From Roseicella aerolata (lineage in GTDB: Bacteria; Pseudomonadota; Alphaproteobacteria; Acetobacterales; Acetobacteraceae), in contig NZ_JAJAQI010000001.1 of NCBI RefSeq assembly GCF_020523605.1, positions 1 to 64,000 on the forward strand: a stretch of DNA of 64,000 nucleotides, given 5' to 3'. The notes beneath the pieces were generated by a model. The model was given only the letters and a program-made list of their open reading frames with translations, was not told where the DNA came from and did not search any database. The translations under genes and the position numbers were made by a program. Positions within the stretch are counted from its first letter, which is position 1. Each line of letters begins with the position of its first letter. Of this stretch, positions 24,036 to 32,289 are shown one piece after another.

Positions 24036-25496
24036 TTGCGCCGCGACCCAAGCCTGCGCTACCGCAGGAGAATGCACGGACCCGCGCCCGCCCCCCGTCC
24101 TGGCCCACCCGGTCCGCTTCCCGCTGCGCTGTTCGATGCCATTCGCCAGCTCAAGCGCGGCACCGTGCTGGTCGTCGGCGATGCAATGCTGGACCGCTAT
24201 GTCTATGGCCGGGTGGAGCGGGTGAGCCCGGAGGCGCCCGTCCCGGTGCTGACCGTGGAGCGGGAGGTGGCGCTGCCCGGCGGCGCCGGCAACATCGTGC
24301 GGAACCTGACCGCGCTCGGCGCCGCGGTCGCCTTCGTCTCCGTGGTCGGCGACGACCAGGCGGGCAGCGACCTCACCGGCCTCATCGGCGGCCAGCCGGG
24401 CGTCGAGCCCTGGCTGCTGGTGCAGGGCGGCCACGCCACCACCACCAAGACCCGCTTCGTCGCCACCGGCCAGCAATTGCTGCGGGCGGACCATGAGATC
24501 GTGGCGCCCATCCACCAGCGGCTGGCGGACCGGCTGGTGCGCATCGCGGGCGATGCGGTGGCCGCCACCGCGGTGATGGTGCTGTCCGACTACCGCAAGG
24601 GCGTGCTGGCCGGCGATACCCCGGCCCGGCTGATCGCCGCCGCGCAGGCCGCCGGCCGCAAGGTGGTGGTGGACCCGAAGGGCGGGGACCATGCCCGCTA
24701 TGCCGGCGCCGACCTGATCATGCCCGATGTGGCGGAACTGGCCGAGGCGACCGGCCTGCCCACGGGCACGGAGGCCGAGATCGCCGCCGCCGCCGCCGCG
24801 CTGCGCAGCCTGCACGGCTTCGGCGCGGTGATGGTGGTCCGCGGCGAGCAGGGGGTGACGCTGGTCGAGCCCGAGGAGGGCGGCGACATCGTCCGCCACC
24901 TGCCGAGCGACGTGGCGGAGGTGGTCGATCCTTCCGGCGCGAGCGATGTGGTGGTCGCCGTGGCCGCGGCCGGGCTGGCCGCCGGATTGCCGCTGGTCTC
25001 GATCGCCCGGCTGGGGGCGCTGGCGGCCGGCATCGTGCTGGGCAAGACCGGCATCGCGGTGGTGCGGGAGGACGAGTTCCAGGAGGCGCTGACGCCCGGC
25101 CGCCTGGCCACCCGCAAGATGGCGACACGGGCCGAGGCGGCCGAGCGGGTGGAGCGCTGGCGCCGCGCCGGCAACCGTGTGGGCTTCCTGGTCGGCAGCG
25201 GGCCAAACAGCGCGCCGGAGGTGGTGGCGCAGGCGCGGAGTTGGTGCGACCGGCTGGTGGTCGGGCTCGGCGATGCGGATCCGGCCGCCTCCATGCTGGC
25301 GGAGATGCCGGGCGTGGACCTGATCGCGCGCTTCGGCGGGGAGACGCCGCTGGAACTCATCCGGCTGCTGCGGCCGGATGTGCTGGTGCAGGACCCGAAC
25401 CCCGCCCCCTTCGCCCTCCCGGGCGGCGATGTGGTGCAGGAATGGGGCGGCACGGTCCGCCGCGCGACGCCGGAGACGGAACCCACCGCGGCCTGA
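24036..25496 (+). CDS. HldE-like protein with degenerate kinase and adenylyltransferase motifs
   Basis: HldE normally phosphorylates heptose-7-phosphate (N-terminal ribokinase domain) and adds AMP (C-terminal nucleotidyltransferase) for LPS core heptose. Here the N-terminal domain is well preserved (VVGDAMLDRYVYGRVERVSP, GGAGNIVRNLTALGA, VLSDYRKGVL, VVVDPKGGDHARYAGADLI). The catalytic loop usually read as D-x-T-G-A-G-D is D298-P-S-G-A-S-D. The C-terminal domain (about 375-480) lacks the H-x-G-H nucleotide motif (it reads RVGFLVGSGPNSAPEVVAQA) and is shortened, yet keeps CDRLVVGL and TPLELIRLLRPDVLV. It therefore probably cannot act as an adenylyltransferase. The TTG start has CGAGGTG upstream; ATG at 24072 is an alternative. 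Confidence 0.8.
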   Translation: MRRDPSLRYRRRMHGPAPAPRPGPPGPLPAALFDAIRQLKRGTVLVVGDAMLDRYVYGRVERVSPEAPVPVLTVEREVALPGGAGNIVRNLTALGAAVAFVSVVGDDQAGSDLTGLIGGQPGVEPWLLVQGGHATTTKTRFVATGQQLLRADHEIVAPIHQRLADRLVRIAGDAVAATAVMVLSDYRKGVLAGDTPARLIAAAQAAGRKVVVDPKGGDHARYAGADLIMPDVAELAEATGLPTGTEAEIAAAAAALRSLHGFGAVMVVRGEQGVTLVEPEEGGDIVRHLPSDVAEVVDPSGASDVVVAVAAAGLAAGLPLVSIARLGALAAGIVLGKTGIAVVREDEFQEALTPGRLATRKMATRAEAAERVERWRRAGNRVGFLVGSGPNSAPEVVAQARSWCDRLVVGLGDADPAASMLAEMPGVDLIARFGGETPLELIRLLRPDVLVQDPNPAPFALPGGDVVQEWGGTVRRATPETEPTAA

Positions 25497-25583
25497 CGCG
25501 GCGGCGGCGGGCGGCCCGGGGCGCAGCGGCGTCCGGGCGCGCCTGAGGCCGCCTGCGCTCCCCCCGGGATGCTGCCAGCCGGA

Positions 25584-25599
25584 GTCAGCGCAGGCTGAC
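25584..25599. terminator. Hairpin between convergent genes
   Basis: GTCAGC / GCTGAC arms with a GCAG loop lie between the hldE-like stop (25496) and the end of the enolase-superfamily gene (25606). It is a short candidate bidirectional terminator without a T-tract. Confidence 0.35.
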
Positions 25600-25605
25600 G
25601 CGGCG

Positions 25606-26715
25606 CTATTCCAGCACTGCCACCGTCTTCCGCCCGATCAGGTCGAAGTCGATCTCGGCGCCGAGGCCGGGGCCCTCCGGCGCATGGACGAGGCCGTCGC
25701 GCCCCACCTCGATCTCCTTCGCCAGGCCGTATTTGTGCGCGCCGTCGGGCAGCAGCACCTCGAAAAAGGTGGTGTTGCGGATGGCGCAGGCGACATGGAG
25801 ATTGGCAAGGTTGTTCAGCGAATTGCCGCCGTGGTGGATCTCGTAGGTCATCCGGAAGGCCTCGGCGAGATGTGCGGTCTTCACCAGGGTGGTGATGCCG
25901 CCCTTCACCGCGACATCGCCGCGGAGATAGTCGGTGGCCTGCAGCATGATCCAGGGCGCGTAGGATTCGAGGCCGGTGGCCGGGTATTCCGTCGCCATGA
26001 TCGGGATGTCGAGCTTCTGCCGCAGCTTGACGTAGTTGGTGATGTCCTGGTCGTGCAGCGGGTCCTCGTACCAGAGGAAACCCAGCTTCTCGATGGCGCG
26101 GCCGACGCGGATGGCGGCGGGGAAGTCGTAGGACCAGGTGGAATCCAGCATCAGGGTGTAGTCGTCGCCGACGGCGCGGCGGACGGCCTCGCAGACCCTG
26201 ATGTCGGTCGCGGGGTGCTGCGGCGGGTGGATCTTGTAGGCGGCCCAGCCGGCATCGCGGAAGGCGACGGCCTCCTCGGCATAGGCCGAGGCATCGTCCA
26301 GCACCTGCGAACTGGCATAGGCCGGGATGCTGTGCCGGCAGGTGCCGAGCAGCCGGTGGATGGGCATGCCCGCCGCCTTGCCCGCGAGGTCCCAGAGCGC
26401 GACATCCACCGCGCCGATCGAGCGGACGGAGACGAGGCGCGACATGGGCCAGAGCTTCGCGCCGAGCGCCTCCCGCTCCAGCGGGTCCCGGCCCATCAGC
26501 AGGGGCTTGAGGAAGCGGATCAGCCCCGGCCCGTCATTCGCCGCCGTGTGGGTGGCGGAGCCGAGGAAGGCATGGCCCTGCAGCCCGGCATCGGTCCCGA
26601 TGGTCAGCAGGCCGAGGGCGGAGGAGCCGCTCTCCAGCTTCGCCGCGGCGTGATAGCGCGTGGGCGGGATGCCCTCCCAGGCGAAGAGGGTGAGCGAGAC
26701 CTGGTCGATCTTCAT
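25606..26715 (-). CDS. Enolase-superfamily enzyme (mandelate racemase/muconate lactonizing type)
   Basis: A 369-residue protein with the two-domain MR/MLE layout. The capping domain begins MKIDQVSLTLFAWEGIPPTRY. The barrel shows AYKIHPPQ (general base Lys), TLMLDSTWSYD (first metal Asp), LGFLWYEDPLHD (Glu-Asp), PIMATEYP (third Glu), DVAVKGGITTLVK and EIHHGGNSLNN (His near the end). Catalytic and metal ligands look intact, so it is probably an active acid-sugar dehydratase or cycloisomerase. The substrate is not predictable. The ATG at 26713-26715 has AAGGA about 10 bases upstream. It is divergent from glk. Confidence 0.85.
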   Translation of the reverse strand: MKIDQVSLTLFAWEGIPPTRYHAAAKLESGSSALGLLTIGTDAGLQGHAFLGSATHTAANDGPGLIRFLKPLLMGRDPLEREALGAKLWPMSRLVSVRSIGAVDVALWDLAGKAAGMPIHRLLGTCRHSIPAYASSQVLDDASAYAEEAVAFRDAGWAAYKIHPPQHPATDIRVCEAVRRAVGDDYTLMLDSTWSYDFPAAIRVGRAIEKLGFLWYEDPLHDQDITNYVKLRQKLDIPIMATEYPATGLESYAPWIMLQATDYLRGDVAVKGGITTLVKTAHLAEAFRMTYEIHHGGNSLNNLANLHVACAIRNTTFFEVLLPDGAHKYGLAKEIEVGRDGLVHAPEGPGLGAEIDFDLIGRKTVAVLE

Positions 26716-26969
26716 GGCGGCATGTCCTTCCCTTTCGCGGCAGGGTAGGGGTGCCGCGGGCCACCGGCTACAGCCGCCGCACCGGGGGCGCCGGCCTCCC
26801 CTGGACGCGGGCGGTGATGGACCCGGCGTCTCCGGCTTCGGTGTAGCGGACGGCACCCGTTCATCCCCGTGGCGGCCCCGGACCAGGCTGTGGCGATGCA
26901 TCGCCGGGGGCGCCGGCGGCGTTCCTCACTTCTGGTTTCCAAAGGTCTTTCGGCCCAGGCCGGGGTGGC

Positions 26970-26992
26970 CTGGAGGGGCGGCGTCCCTCCAG
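26970..26992 (+). promoter_or_regulatory. Hairpin immediately upstream of glk
   Basis: Perfect 8-bp arms CTGGAGGG / CCCTCCAG around GCGGCGT end 9 bases before the glk ATG. The left arm is itself purine-rich. If transcribed, the hairpin would lie directly upstream of the translation start and could affect ribosome access. No riboswitch class is recognised. Confidence 0.3.
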
Positions 26993-27001
26993 ATTGGTGG
27001 G

Positions 27002-27928
27002 ATGACGATGCTCCTCGCCGATATCGGTGGCACCAATGCCCGCTTCGCCCTGCTGGAGGGCGAGTCCTACACGCCGCCGGTGAACCTGCCGCTGTCCGGC
27101 TTCACCGGCATCATCGCCGCCATCGCGGACTTCCTCGGCGGCCGCCCGCCGCCGGCCGCCGCGGTGCTGGCCGTCGCCGGCCCGGTGCAGCAGAACCGCG
27201 TGACGCTGACCAACCGGGACTGGGTGGTGGACGGCGCCGAGATCGCCGCCGCGCTCGGCATCGGCCGGGTGCGGGTGGTGAATGATTTCGCCGCCTTCTC
27301 CTGGTCCCTGCCGCACCTTTCCGGCGCCGACCTCCATCCGCTCGGCGGCGGCACCGGCGCGCCGGGGGAGCCCATGGCGGTGCTTGGCCCCGGCACCGGC
27401 CTCGGCGTCGGCGCCTTCCTGCCGCCGGACCGGGTGCTGGTGACGGAGGGCGGCCATGCCAGCCTCGCCGCGCATGACGCGCGGGAGGCGGCGGTGGTGG
27501 AATGGCTGCGCGCCCGGCACGGCCATGTCTCGGCCGAGCGGCTGCTCTCCGGCCAGGGGATCGAGAACATCCATGCCGCGCTCAGCGCCCTCGACGACGT
27601 GGCGACGGAGCCGCTGGAGGCGGCGACCATCACGGCGCGCGGCCTTTCGGGGGAATGCCGGACCTGCCGGGAGGCGCTGGAGATGTTCTGCGCCCAGCTC
27701 GGCAGCGTCGCGGGCGACCTGGCGCTGCTCTACGGCGCCAGGGGCGGCGTGTACGTGGCCGGCGGCATCTGCCCGCGCTTCCCGGAATTCCTCGCCGCCT
27801 CCCGCTTCCGGGCGCGGTTCGAGGCCAAGGGACGGTTCCGGGACTGGCTGGCGCCGATCCCGGCGCATCTGATCATGCGGCCGGACGCGGCCATGCTGGG
27901 GCTGGCGGCCCTGGCCCGGCAGGGCTGA
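27002..27928 (+). CDS. glk: Glucokinase
   Basis: It phosphorylates glucose to glucose-6-phosphate with ATP. The 308-residue protein has the proteobacterial Glk layout: MTMLLADIGGTNARFAL (phosphate 1 motif), VLAVAGPVQQNRVTLTNRDW (sugar-binding with conserved Asn-Arg), VVNDFAAFSWSLP (catalytic Asp in NDF), LGPGTGLGVGAFL (phosphate 2), TEGGHASLAAHDA and YVAGGICPRF (adenosine motif). The ATG at 27002 starts the domain; the ribosome-binding site GGTGGG is weak and close. The adjacent enolase-superfamily gene may belong to sugar-acid metabolism, which is a plausible but unproven link. Confidence 0.93.
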   Translation: MTMLLADIGGTNARFALLEGESYTPPVNLPLSGFTGIIAAIADFLGGRPPPAAAVLAVAGPVQQNRVTLTNRDWVVDGAEIAAALGIGRVRVVNDFAAFSWSLPHLSGADLHPLGGGTGAPGEPMAVLGPGTGLGVGAFLPPDRVLVTEGGHASLAAHDAREAAVVEWLRARHGHVSAERLLSGQGIENIHAALSALDDVATEPLEAATITARGLSGECRTCREALEMFCAQLGSVAGDLALLYGARGGVYVAGGICPRFPEFLAASRFRARFEAKGRFRDWLAPIPAHLIMRPDAAMLGLAALARQG

Positions 27929-28032
27929 CGCCGCTCCGCCCTCACGGCCCGGCCGGGAAGCAGCGTTGCGGAGCGAGCCTGGCGCCCCGGCAGGCGCCAT
28001 CCCGCGGGGCTGGCGGGCGTGCGGCGGAAAAG

Positions 28033-28071
28033 CTTGCATCCTGCAAGCCGGAATGCTTGCATGACGCAAGC
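28033..28071. promoter_or_regulatory. Two tandem operator-like inverted repeats upstream of hxlR
   Basis: Two 15-bp palindromes share CTTGCAT-N2-GCAAG form with one extra base: CTTGCATCCTGCAAG (28033-28047) and CTTGCATGACGCAAG (28056-28070). Their centres are 23 bp apart, about two helical turns, and the second ends 21 bp before the HxlR start codon. HxlR regulators bind as dimers near their own promoters, so this is a strong candidate autoregulatory site. Confidence 0.65.
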
Positions 28072-28091
28072 CAACAAGGACACGTCCATCC

Positions 28092-28595
28092 ATGGGCCGC
28101 ACCGACTTCACCCGGATGCGCTGCCCCGTCGCCCGCTCCATGGCGGTGCTCGGGGAACGCTGGGCCATGCTGGTCCTGCGGGAGGCCTTCTACGGCACCA
28201 CCCGCTTCGACGCGTTCGAGCAGAATCTCGGCATCGCCCCCAACATCCTCTCGGCCCGCCTCAGGGAGCTGACCGAGCATGGCCTGCTGGAGAGGGTCCC
28301 CCTCTCCGAAACCAGGGGGGCAGGGGCGCGGCACGAATACCGGCTGACCGAGAAGGGCCGCGACTTCTTCCCGGCCTATCTCGCCCTCAAGGCCTGGGCC
28401 GATCGCTGGATGACCGGGCCGGAAGGACCGCCGGTGGTGCTGGAGGAAGCCGCGACCGGCCGGCCGGTGCAGGCCCCGCCGGTGCTCTCCTCCGCCGGCA
28501 CGCCGCTGCGGCCGGAGGATATCCGGGTGCTGCCCGGCCCCGGCGCCGGCCAGGCCACCCGCGCGCGCTTCGGCGGGGACGCCGAGCATGGCTGA
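28092..28595 (+). CDS. HxlR family winged-helix transcriptional regulator
   Basis: A 167-residue DNA-binding protein. It has the HxlR start RMRCPVARSMAVLGERWAMLVLREAFYG with the conserved N-terminal Cys that in several members senses electrophiles or oxidants. It continues with RFDAFEQNLGIAPNILSARLRELTEHGLLERV and ARHEYRLTEKGRDFFP, the wing and helix 5. Residues 110-167 are an Ala/Pro/Gly-rich tail. It overlaps the MATE gene by 8 bp and is preceded by two operator-like palindromes. It probably controls itself and the efflux pump in response to a toxic ligand. Confidence 0.9.
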   Translation: MGRTDFTRMRCPVARSMAVLGERWAMLVLREAFYGTTRFDAFEQNLGIAPNILSARLRELTEHGLLERVPLSETRGAGARHEYRLTEKGRDFFPAYLALKAWADRWMTGPEGPPVVLEEAATGRPVQAPPVLSSAGTPLRPEDIRVLPGPGAGQATRARFGGDAEHG

Positions 28596-30030
28596 CGGCC
28601 TCGCCCCCGCCGCGACGCTCGCGCCGCCGCCCGCCGCGCCGCCGCTCCCGACGCTGCTGCGCCGCGTCCTGACGCTGGCCGCCCCGACCACGCTGGTCGC
28701 CGCGGTGCAGTCGCTCTGCCAGCTCGTGGAGCCCTGGCTGGCGGCGCGGCAGGGCACGGCGGCGCTGGCCGGCTGGGCAGTGGTGCTGCCCTTCGCCCTG
28801 CTGCTGCAGCAGATGTCCACCGGTGCCATGGGCGGCGGGGTGGTGTCCGCCATCGCCCGCGCCCTCGGCGCCAACCGGCGGGAGGAAGCCTCGGCGCTGG
28901 TTCTCCATGCCGTGGTCATCGCCCTCGGCTTCGGCCTGGTCTATGCCGTGCTGCTGGCCGGCTTCCCGCGGGAGATCCTCGGCCTGATCGGCGGGGCGGA
29001 GGCGGCCGAGGCCGCCGCCGCCTATTGCGCCTGGCTGTTCGGCGCGGGCGCCATCCCGGCCTGGCTGGCCAATACCCTGGCTTCCGTCCTGCGCGGCGGG
29101 GGGCGGCATGCGCTCGCCTCCCGCGTGCTGCTCATCGCCTGGCTCGGCTATGTCCCGCTGGCCTGGGCGCTGATGGAGCCGGCCGGCCTCGGCCTGGCGG
29201 GGGCCGGCATCGCCTTCGCCCTGGTGATGACGGCGGCGACGGCCGGCATGGCGGCGGTGGTGCTGGCGGGCGGGGCGGGCTTCCGGCCGACGTTCCGTGT
29301 GCCGCTCGCCTCCGATCGCGGAGGGCCAGGGGCCCGGAGCGTGAATCGGTGGCGCCTTCCTCTCGAACGGGCGCTCTTCGGCCGCATCCTCTCGGTCGGG
29401 CTGATCGCCTGCGTCATGGCGACCATCGCCAACCTGACGACGATCCTGGTCACCGCCCGCATCGCGCAGCATGGCGCGGCGGCGGTCGCGGCCTATGGCG
29501 TCTCGGCCCGGCTGGAATTCCTGATGGTGCCGCTGGCTTTCGGCGTCGGCTCGGCGCTGACGGCGCTGGTCGGCCGCGCGGTCGGCGCGGGGGACTGGGT
29601 GACGGCGCGGCGCACCGCCTGGGCCGGGGCGCTGATGGCGCTGGCGGTCACGGCGGGCGTCGGCGTCTTCGTCGCCCTCTTCCCCGGCATGACGGCGGCC
29701 GCCTTCAGCAGCGACCCCGCGGTGGTGGCGATCGCGACCCAGGCGCTGGCCATCATCGGCTGGGCGCTGCCGGGCTTCGGGGTCGGCATGGCGCTCTATT
29801 TCGCCTCGATGGGGGCGGGGCGGATGCGCTGGCCGGTGGCGGCGGCGCTGTCGCGCATCCTGCTCGCGGTCGGCGGCGGCTGGGTGCTGTCGGACCTGCT
29901 GGGCTTCGGCCTGACGGGGCAGTTCGTCGCGGTCGCGCTCGGCATCACCGCCTATGGCACCATCACGGCGGCGGCGGTGCGGCCGGGCATCTGGTCCGCG
30001 CCGCGGGCGGCAAGGCAGGGCAACCTTTGA
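28588..30030 (+). CDS. MATE family efflux transporter
   Basis: A 480-residue inner-membrane antiporter with about twelve membrane segments. Typical MATE features are LAAPTTLVAAVQSLCQLVEPWLAARQG, STGAMGGGVVSAIARALGANRREEA (first repeat) and VPLAFGVGSALTALVGRAVGAGDW (second repeat), the paired G.G.A...R..GA motif in each half. Such pumps export cationic drugs or toxic metabolites with Na+ or H+. The ATG overlaps the end of hxlR (28588-28595), which indicates coupling. The loop SDRGGPGARSVNRWRLP near residue 245 separates the two halves. Confidence 0.9.
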   Translation: MADGLAPAATLAPPPAAPPLPTLLRRVLTLAAPTTLVAAVQSLCQLVEPWLAARQGTAALAGWAVVLPFALLLQQMSTGAMGGGVVSAIARALGANRREEASALVLHAVVIALGFGLVYAVLLAGFPREILGLIGGAEAAEAAAAYCAWLFGAGAIPAWLANTLASVLRGGGRHALASRVLLIAWLGYVPLAWALMEPAGLGLAGAGIAFALVMTAATAGMAAVVLAGGAGFRPTFRVPLASDRGGPGARSVNRWRLPLERALFGRILSVGLIACVMATIANLTTILVTARIAQHGAAAVAAYGVSARLEFLMVPLAFGVGSALTALVGRAVGAGDWVTARRTAWAGALMALAVTAGVGVFVALFPGMTAAAFSSDPAVVAIATQALAIIGWALPGFGVGMALYFASMGAGRMRWPVAAALSRILLAVGGGWVLSDLLGFGLTGQFVAVALGITAYGTITAAAVRPGIWSAPRAARQGNL

Positions 30031-30088
30031 TTGAATTTTCGTCATCCCGTCTTTAGATCGCGGTGATCCTCCCCAGGGGTTCCCCGCC

Positions 30089-31226
30089 ATGTCGGCCACC
30101 GCCCTCGACATCCAGCCGCCCCTGCCCGGCGAGCCGGTACCGTGGTTCCACGCCGCCTCCGCCGGCAATCCGCGCTACAGCTTCGCCTCCGTCGCCGGCC
30201 GCTACGTGCTGCTGGCCTTCGTCGGCCCTGCCGGGGGGCCGGCGGCCGCCGCGGCGGCCGCCGCCATGGAGCCGCTGCGGGCGGAGGGGCTGCTGGATGA
30301 CCAACGGGGCTGCGGCTTCCTCGTGACCCTTGGGCCGCGCAACGGCCAGGAACCGCCGGACCGCATCCCGGGCTTCCGCGTGCTGGCCGATGCGGAGGGC
30401 GCGGCGTACCGCGCCTATGGGCTGCTCAGGCCGGACCCGCAGGGCGGCGCTCCGCTCATTGCGGAGGCGGCCTTCCTGCTCGACCCGATGCTGCGGGTCA
30501 TCGCCATGGCGCCGCTGCCGCGGATCGGCGAATTGGCCGGGCGGCTGCGCCACCTGCCGCCGCCGGAACTGCATGCCGGGCAGGAGACGCCGGCCCCGGT
30601 GCTGCTGCTGCCGAGGGTCTTCGAGCCGGAGTTCTGCCGCCACCTGATCGCCCTCTATGAGCGGCAGGGCGGGCAGGACAGCGGCTTCATGGTGGAGCGG
30701 GACGGCAAGACCATTGGCGTCTACGACCACAGCCGGAAGCGGCGTGCCGACTGCCAGATCGAGGATCCGGCGCTGCAGGCGGCGATCCGCGCCCGTCTCG
30801 GGCGCAGGCTGGTGCCGGAGATCCGCAAGGCCTTCCAGTTCGAGGCGACCCGGATCGAGCGCTACATCATCGCCTGCTACGAGGCCGCGACGGCCGGGCA
30901 TTTCCGCGCGCATCGCGACAACACCACGGCCGGCACCGCGCACCGGCGCTTCGCCGTCTCGATCAACCTCAACGACGATTTCGAGGGCGGCGAGCTGTGG
31001 TTCCCGGAATTCGGCCCGCGCCGCTACCGCCCGCCCGCGGGCGGGGCCGTGGTCTTCTCCTGCTCCCTGCTCCCTGCTGCATGAGGCGACGCCGGTGACG
31101 CGCGGCACGCGCTTTGCCGTGCTGCCCTTCCTCTATGACGAGGCGGCGGCGAAGATCCGGGTGGCCAATCTGGGCTCCGTGGTCCTGCCGGCGGCGCCCC
31201 TCGCCAGCAAGGCCGCGGCGGAATAG
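30089..31226 (+). pseudogene. 2OG-Fe(II) oxygenase with redoxin-like N-terminal domain, frameshifted by a 7-bp duplication
   Basis: The N-terminal half (about 10-150) looks like a peroxiredoxin/thioredoxin-fold domain (FASVAGRYVLLAFVGPAGG). The second half is a prolyl-4-hydroxylase-type oxygenase with ATRIERYIIACYEAATAGHF, the iron ligands His275 and Asp277 (HRD) and GGELWFPEFG. A direct 7-bp repeat GCTCCCT/GCTCCCT (31062-31075) shifts the frame after VVFSCSLL, giving a stop at 31082-31084. Removing one unit restores LLHEATPVTRGTRFAVLPFL, with the third iron ligand His and the 2-oxoglutarate Arg, ending at 31226 (376 residues). As read, the product lacks both residues and should be inactive. 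Confidence 0.85.
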
Positions 31227-31256
31227 GGTTCCGGGGCCAGCACGAGGAACGCCCCG

Positions 31257-32189
31257 ATGCCCCCGGAACCCGCCAAGGGACATGCCGCCATCATCGGCTT
31301 CGGCCTGATGGGTTGCGACATCGCCGCCATCTTCCTGGCCGGCGGCTGGCGCGTGACGGCGGTGGAGCCCGACCGCGCGAGCTGGCCGGCGCGGCTCGAC
31401 CGCGTCGCCCTCTCCCTCTCCCAGCTCGGCGCGCCGGCGGCGCGCGTGGATGCGCTGGACCTGGTCGCCTCGCTCGAGGATGTCGGCTTCTCGGATGCCG
31501 ATGTGGTGGTGGAGGCGGTGCCGGAGAAGCTGGCGCTGAAGCGCCAGGTCTTCGCCGAGCTGGACCGGCTGGTGCCGCCGGGCGTCCCGGTGGCCAGCAA
31601 TGCCTCCGGCTTCCGCATCACCGATATCGCCGAGGGCTGCGCGACGCAGGGGCGCATGGCGAACCTGCACTTCTTCCTGCCGGCGCACCTGGTGCCGGGC
31701 GTGGAGGTGGTGAAGGGCGAGCATACCGAGGATGCCGCCTGCGAGCGCCTCGCGGAGATCATGGCGAGCCTCGGCCGCGTGCCGATCCGCGTCGCCCGCG
31801 ACGTGCCGGGCTTCCTGGCGAACCGCATCCAGCACGCAATGGTGCGGGAAGCCTTCAACGCCATCGACGAGGGGCTGGCGAGCCCGGAGGACGTGGACAA
31901 GGCGGTGCGCTTCACCTTCGGCATGCGGATCATGGGCGCCGGGCCGATCCTGCAGAAGGAGCTGGCGGGGCTGGAGACGCAGCTCGCCGCCGCCAGCACG
32001 ATCTATCCCTCCCTGACCAACCGCACCACGCCGGGCCCGACCATCACGCGGCTGGTGCAGGAAGGGAAGCTCGGCGCCAAGACCGGCGAAGGCTTCTGGC
32101 ACTGGACGCCGGAGAGCACGAAGGCGGCGCGGGAGAAGTACGAGCGGATGCTGCTCGCCGCGCTCGAGCTGCTGCGGCGGGAGGGGTGA
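31257..32189 (+). CDS. 3-hydroxyacyl-CoA dehydrogenase NAD-binding protein
   Basis: A 310-residue NAD-dependent dehydrogenase of the HAD/HBDH type. It has AAIIGFGLMGCDIAAIFLAGG (Rossmann motif), ADVVVEAVPEKLALKRQVFAEL (conserved Glu), VPVASNASGFRITDIAEG, MANLHFFLPAHLVPGVEVVKG (catalytic His-Phe-x-x-Pro) and FLANRIQHAMVREAFNAIDEGLAS with FTFGMRI. It oxidises a 3-hydroxyacyl-CoA or a related hydroxy acid, possibly carnitine- or lambda-crystallin-like. It has the same direction as the oxygenase 30 bp upstream and could be cotranscribed with it. Confidence 0.87.
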   Translation: MPPEPAKGHAAIIGFGLMGCDIAAIFLAGGWRVTAVEPDRASWPARLDRVALSLSQLGAPAARVDALDLVASLEDVGFSDADVVVEAVPEKLALKRQVFAELDRLVPPGVPVASNASGFRITDIAEGCATQGRMANLHFFLPAHLVPGVEVVKGEHTEDAACERLAEIMASLGRVPIRVARDVPGFLANRIQHAMVREAFNAIDEGLASPEDVDKAVRFTFGMRIMGAGPILQKELAGLETQLAAASTIYPSLTNRTTPGPTITRLVQEGKLGAKTGEGFWHWTPESTKAAREKYERMLLAALELLRREG

Positions 32190-32289
32190 GCAAGGGGCGC
32201 ATCAGGCCCCCGCCTGCCGCCCCGCGGCCGTCCGCGCGACCGGTGGGGCAGCAGGTTTCTGGCCGGAGCGGGGGACCCGGGCGCGGCGC

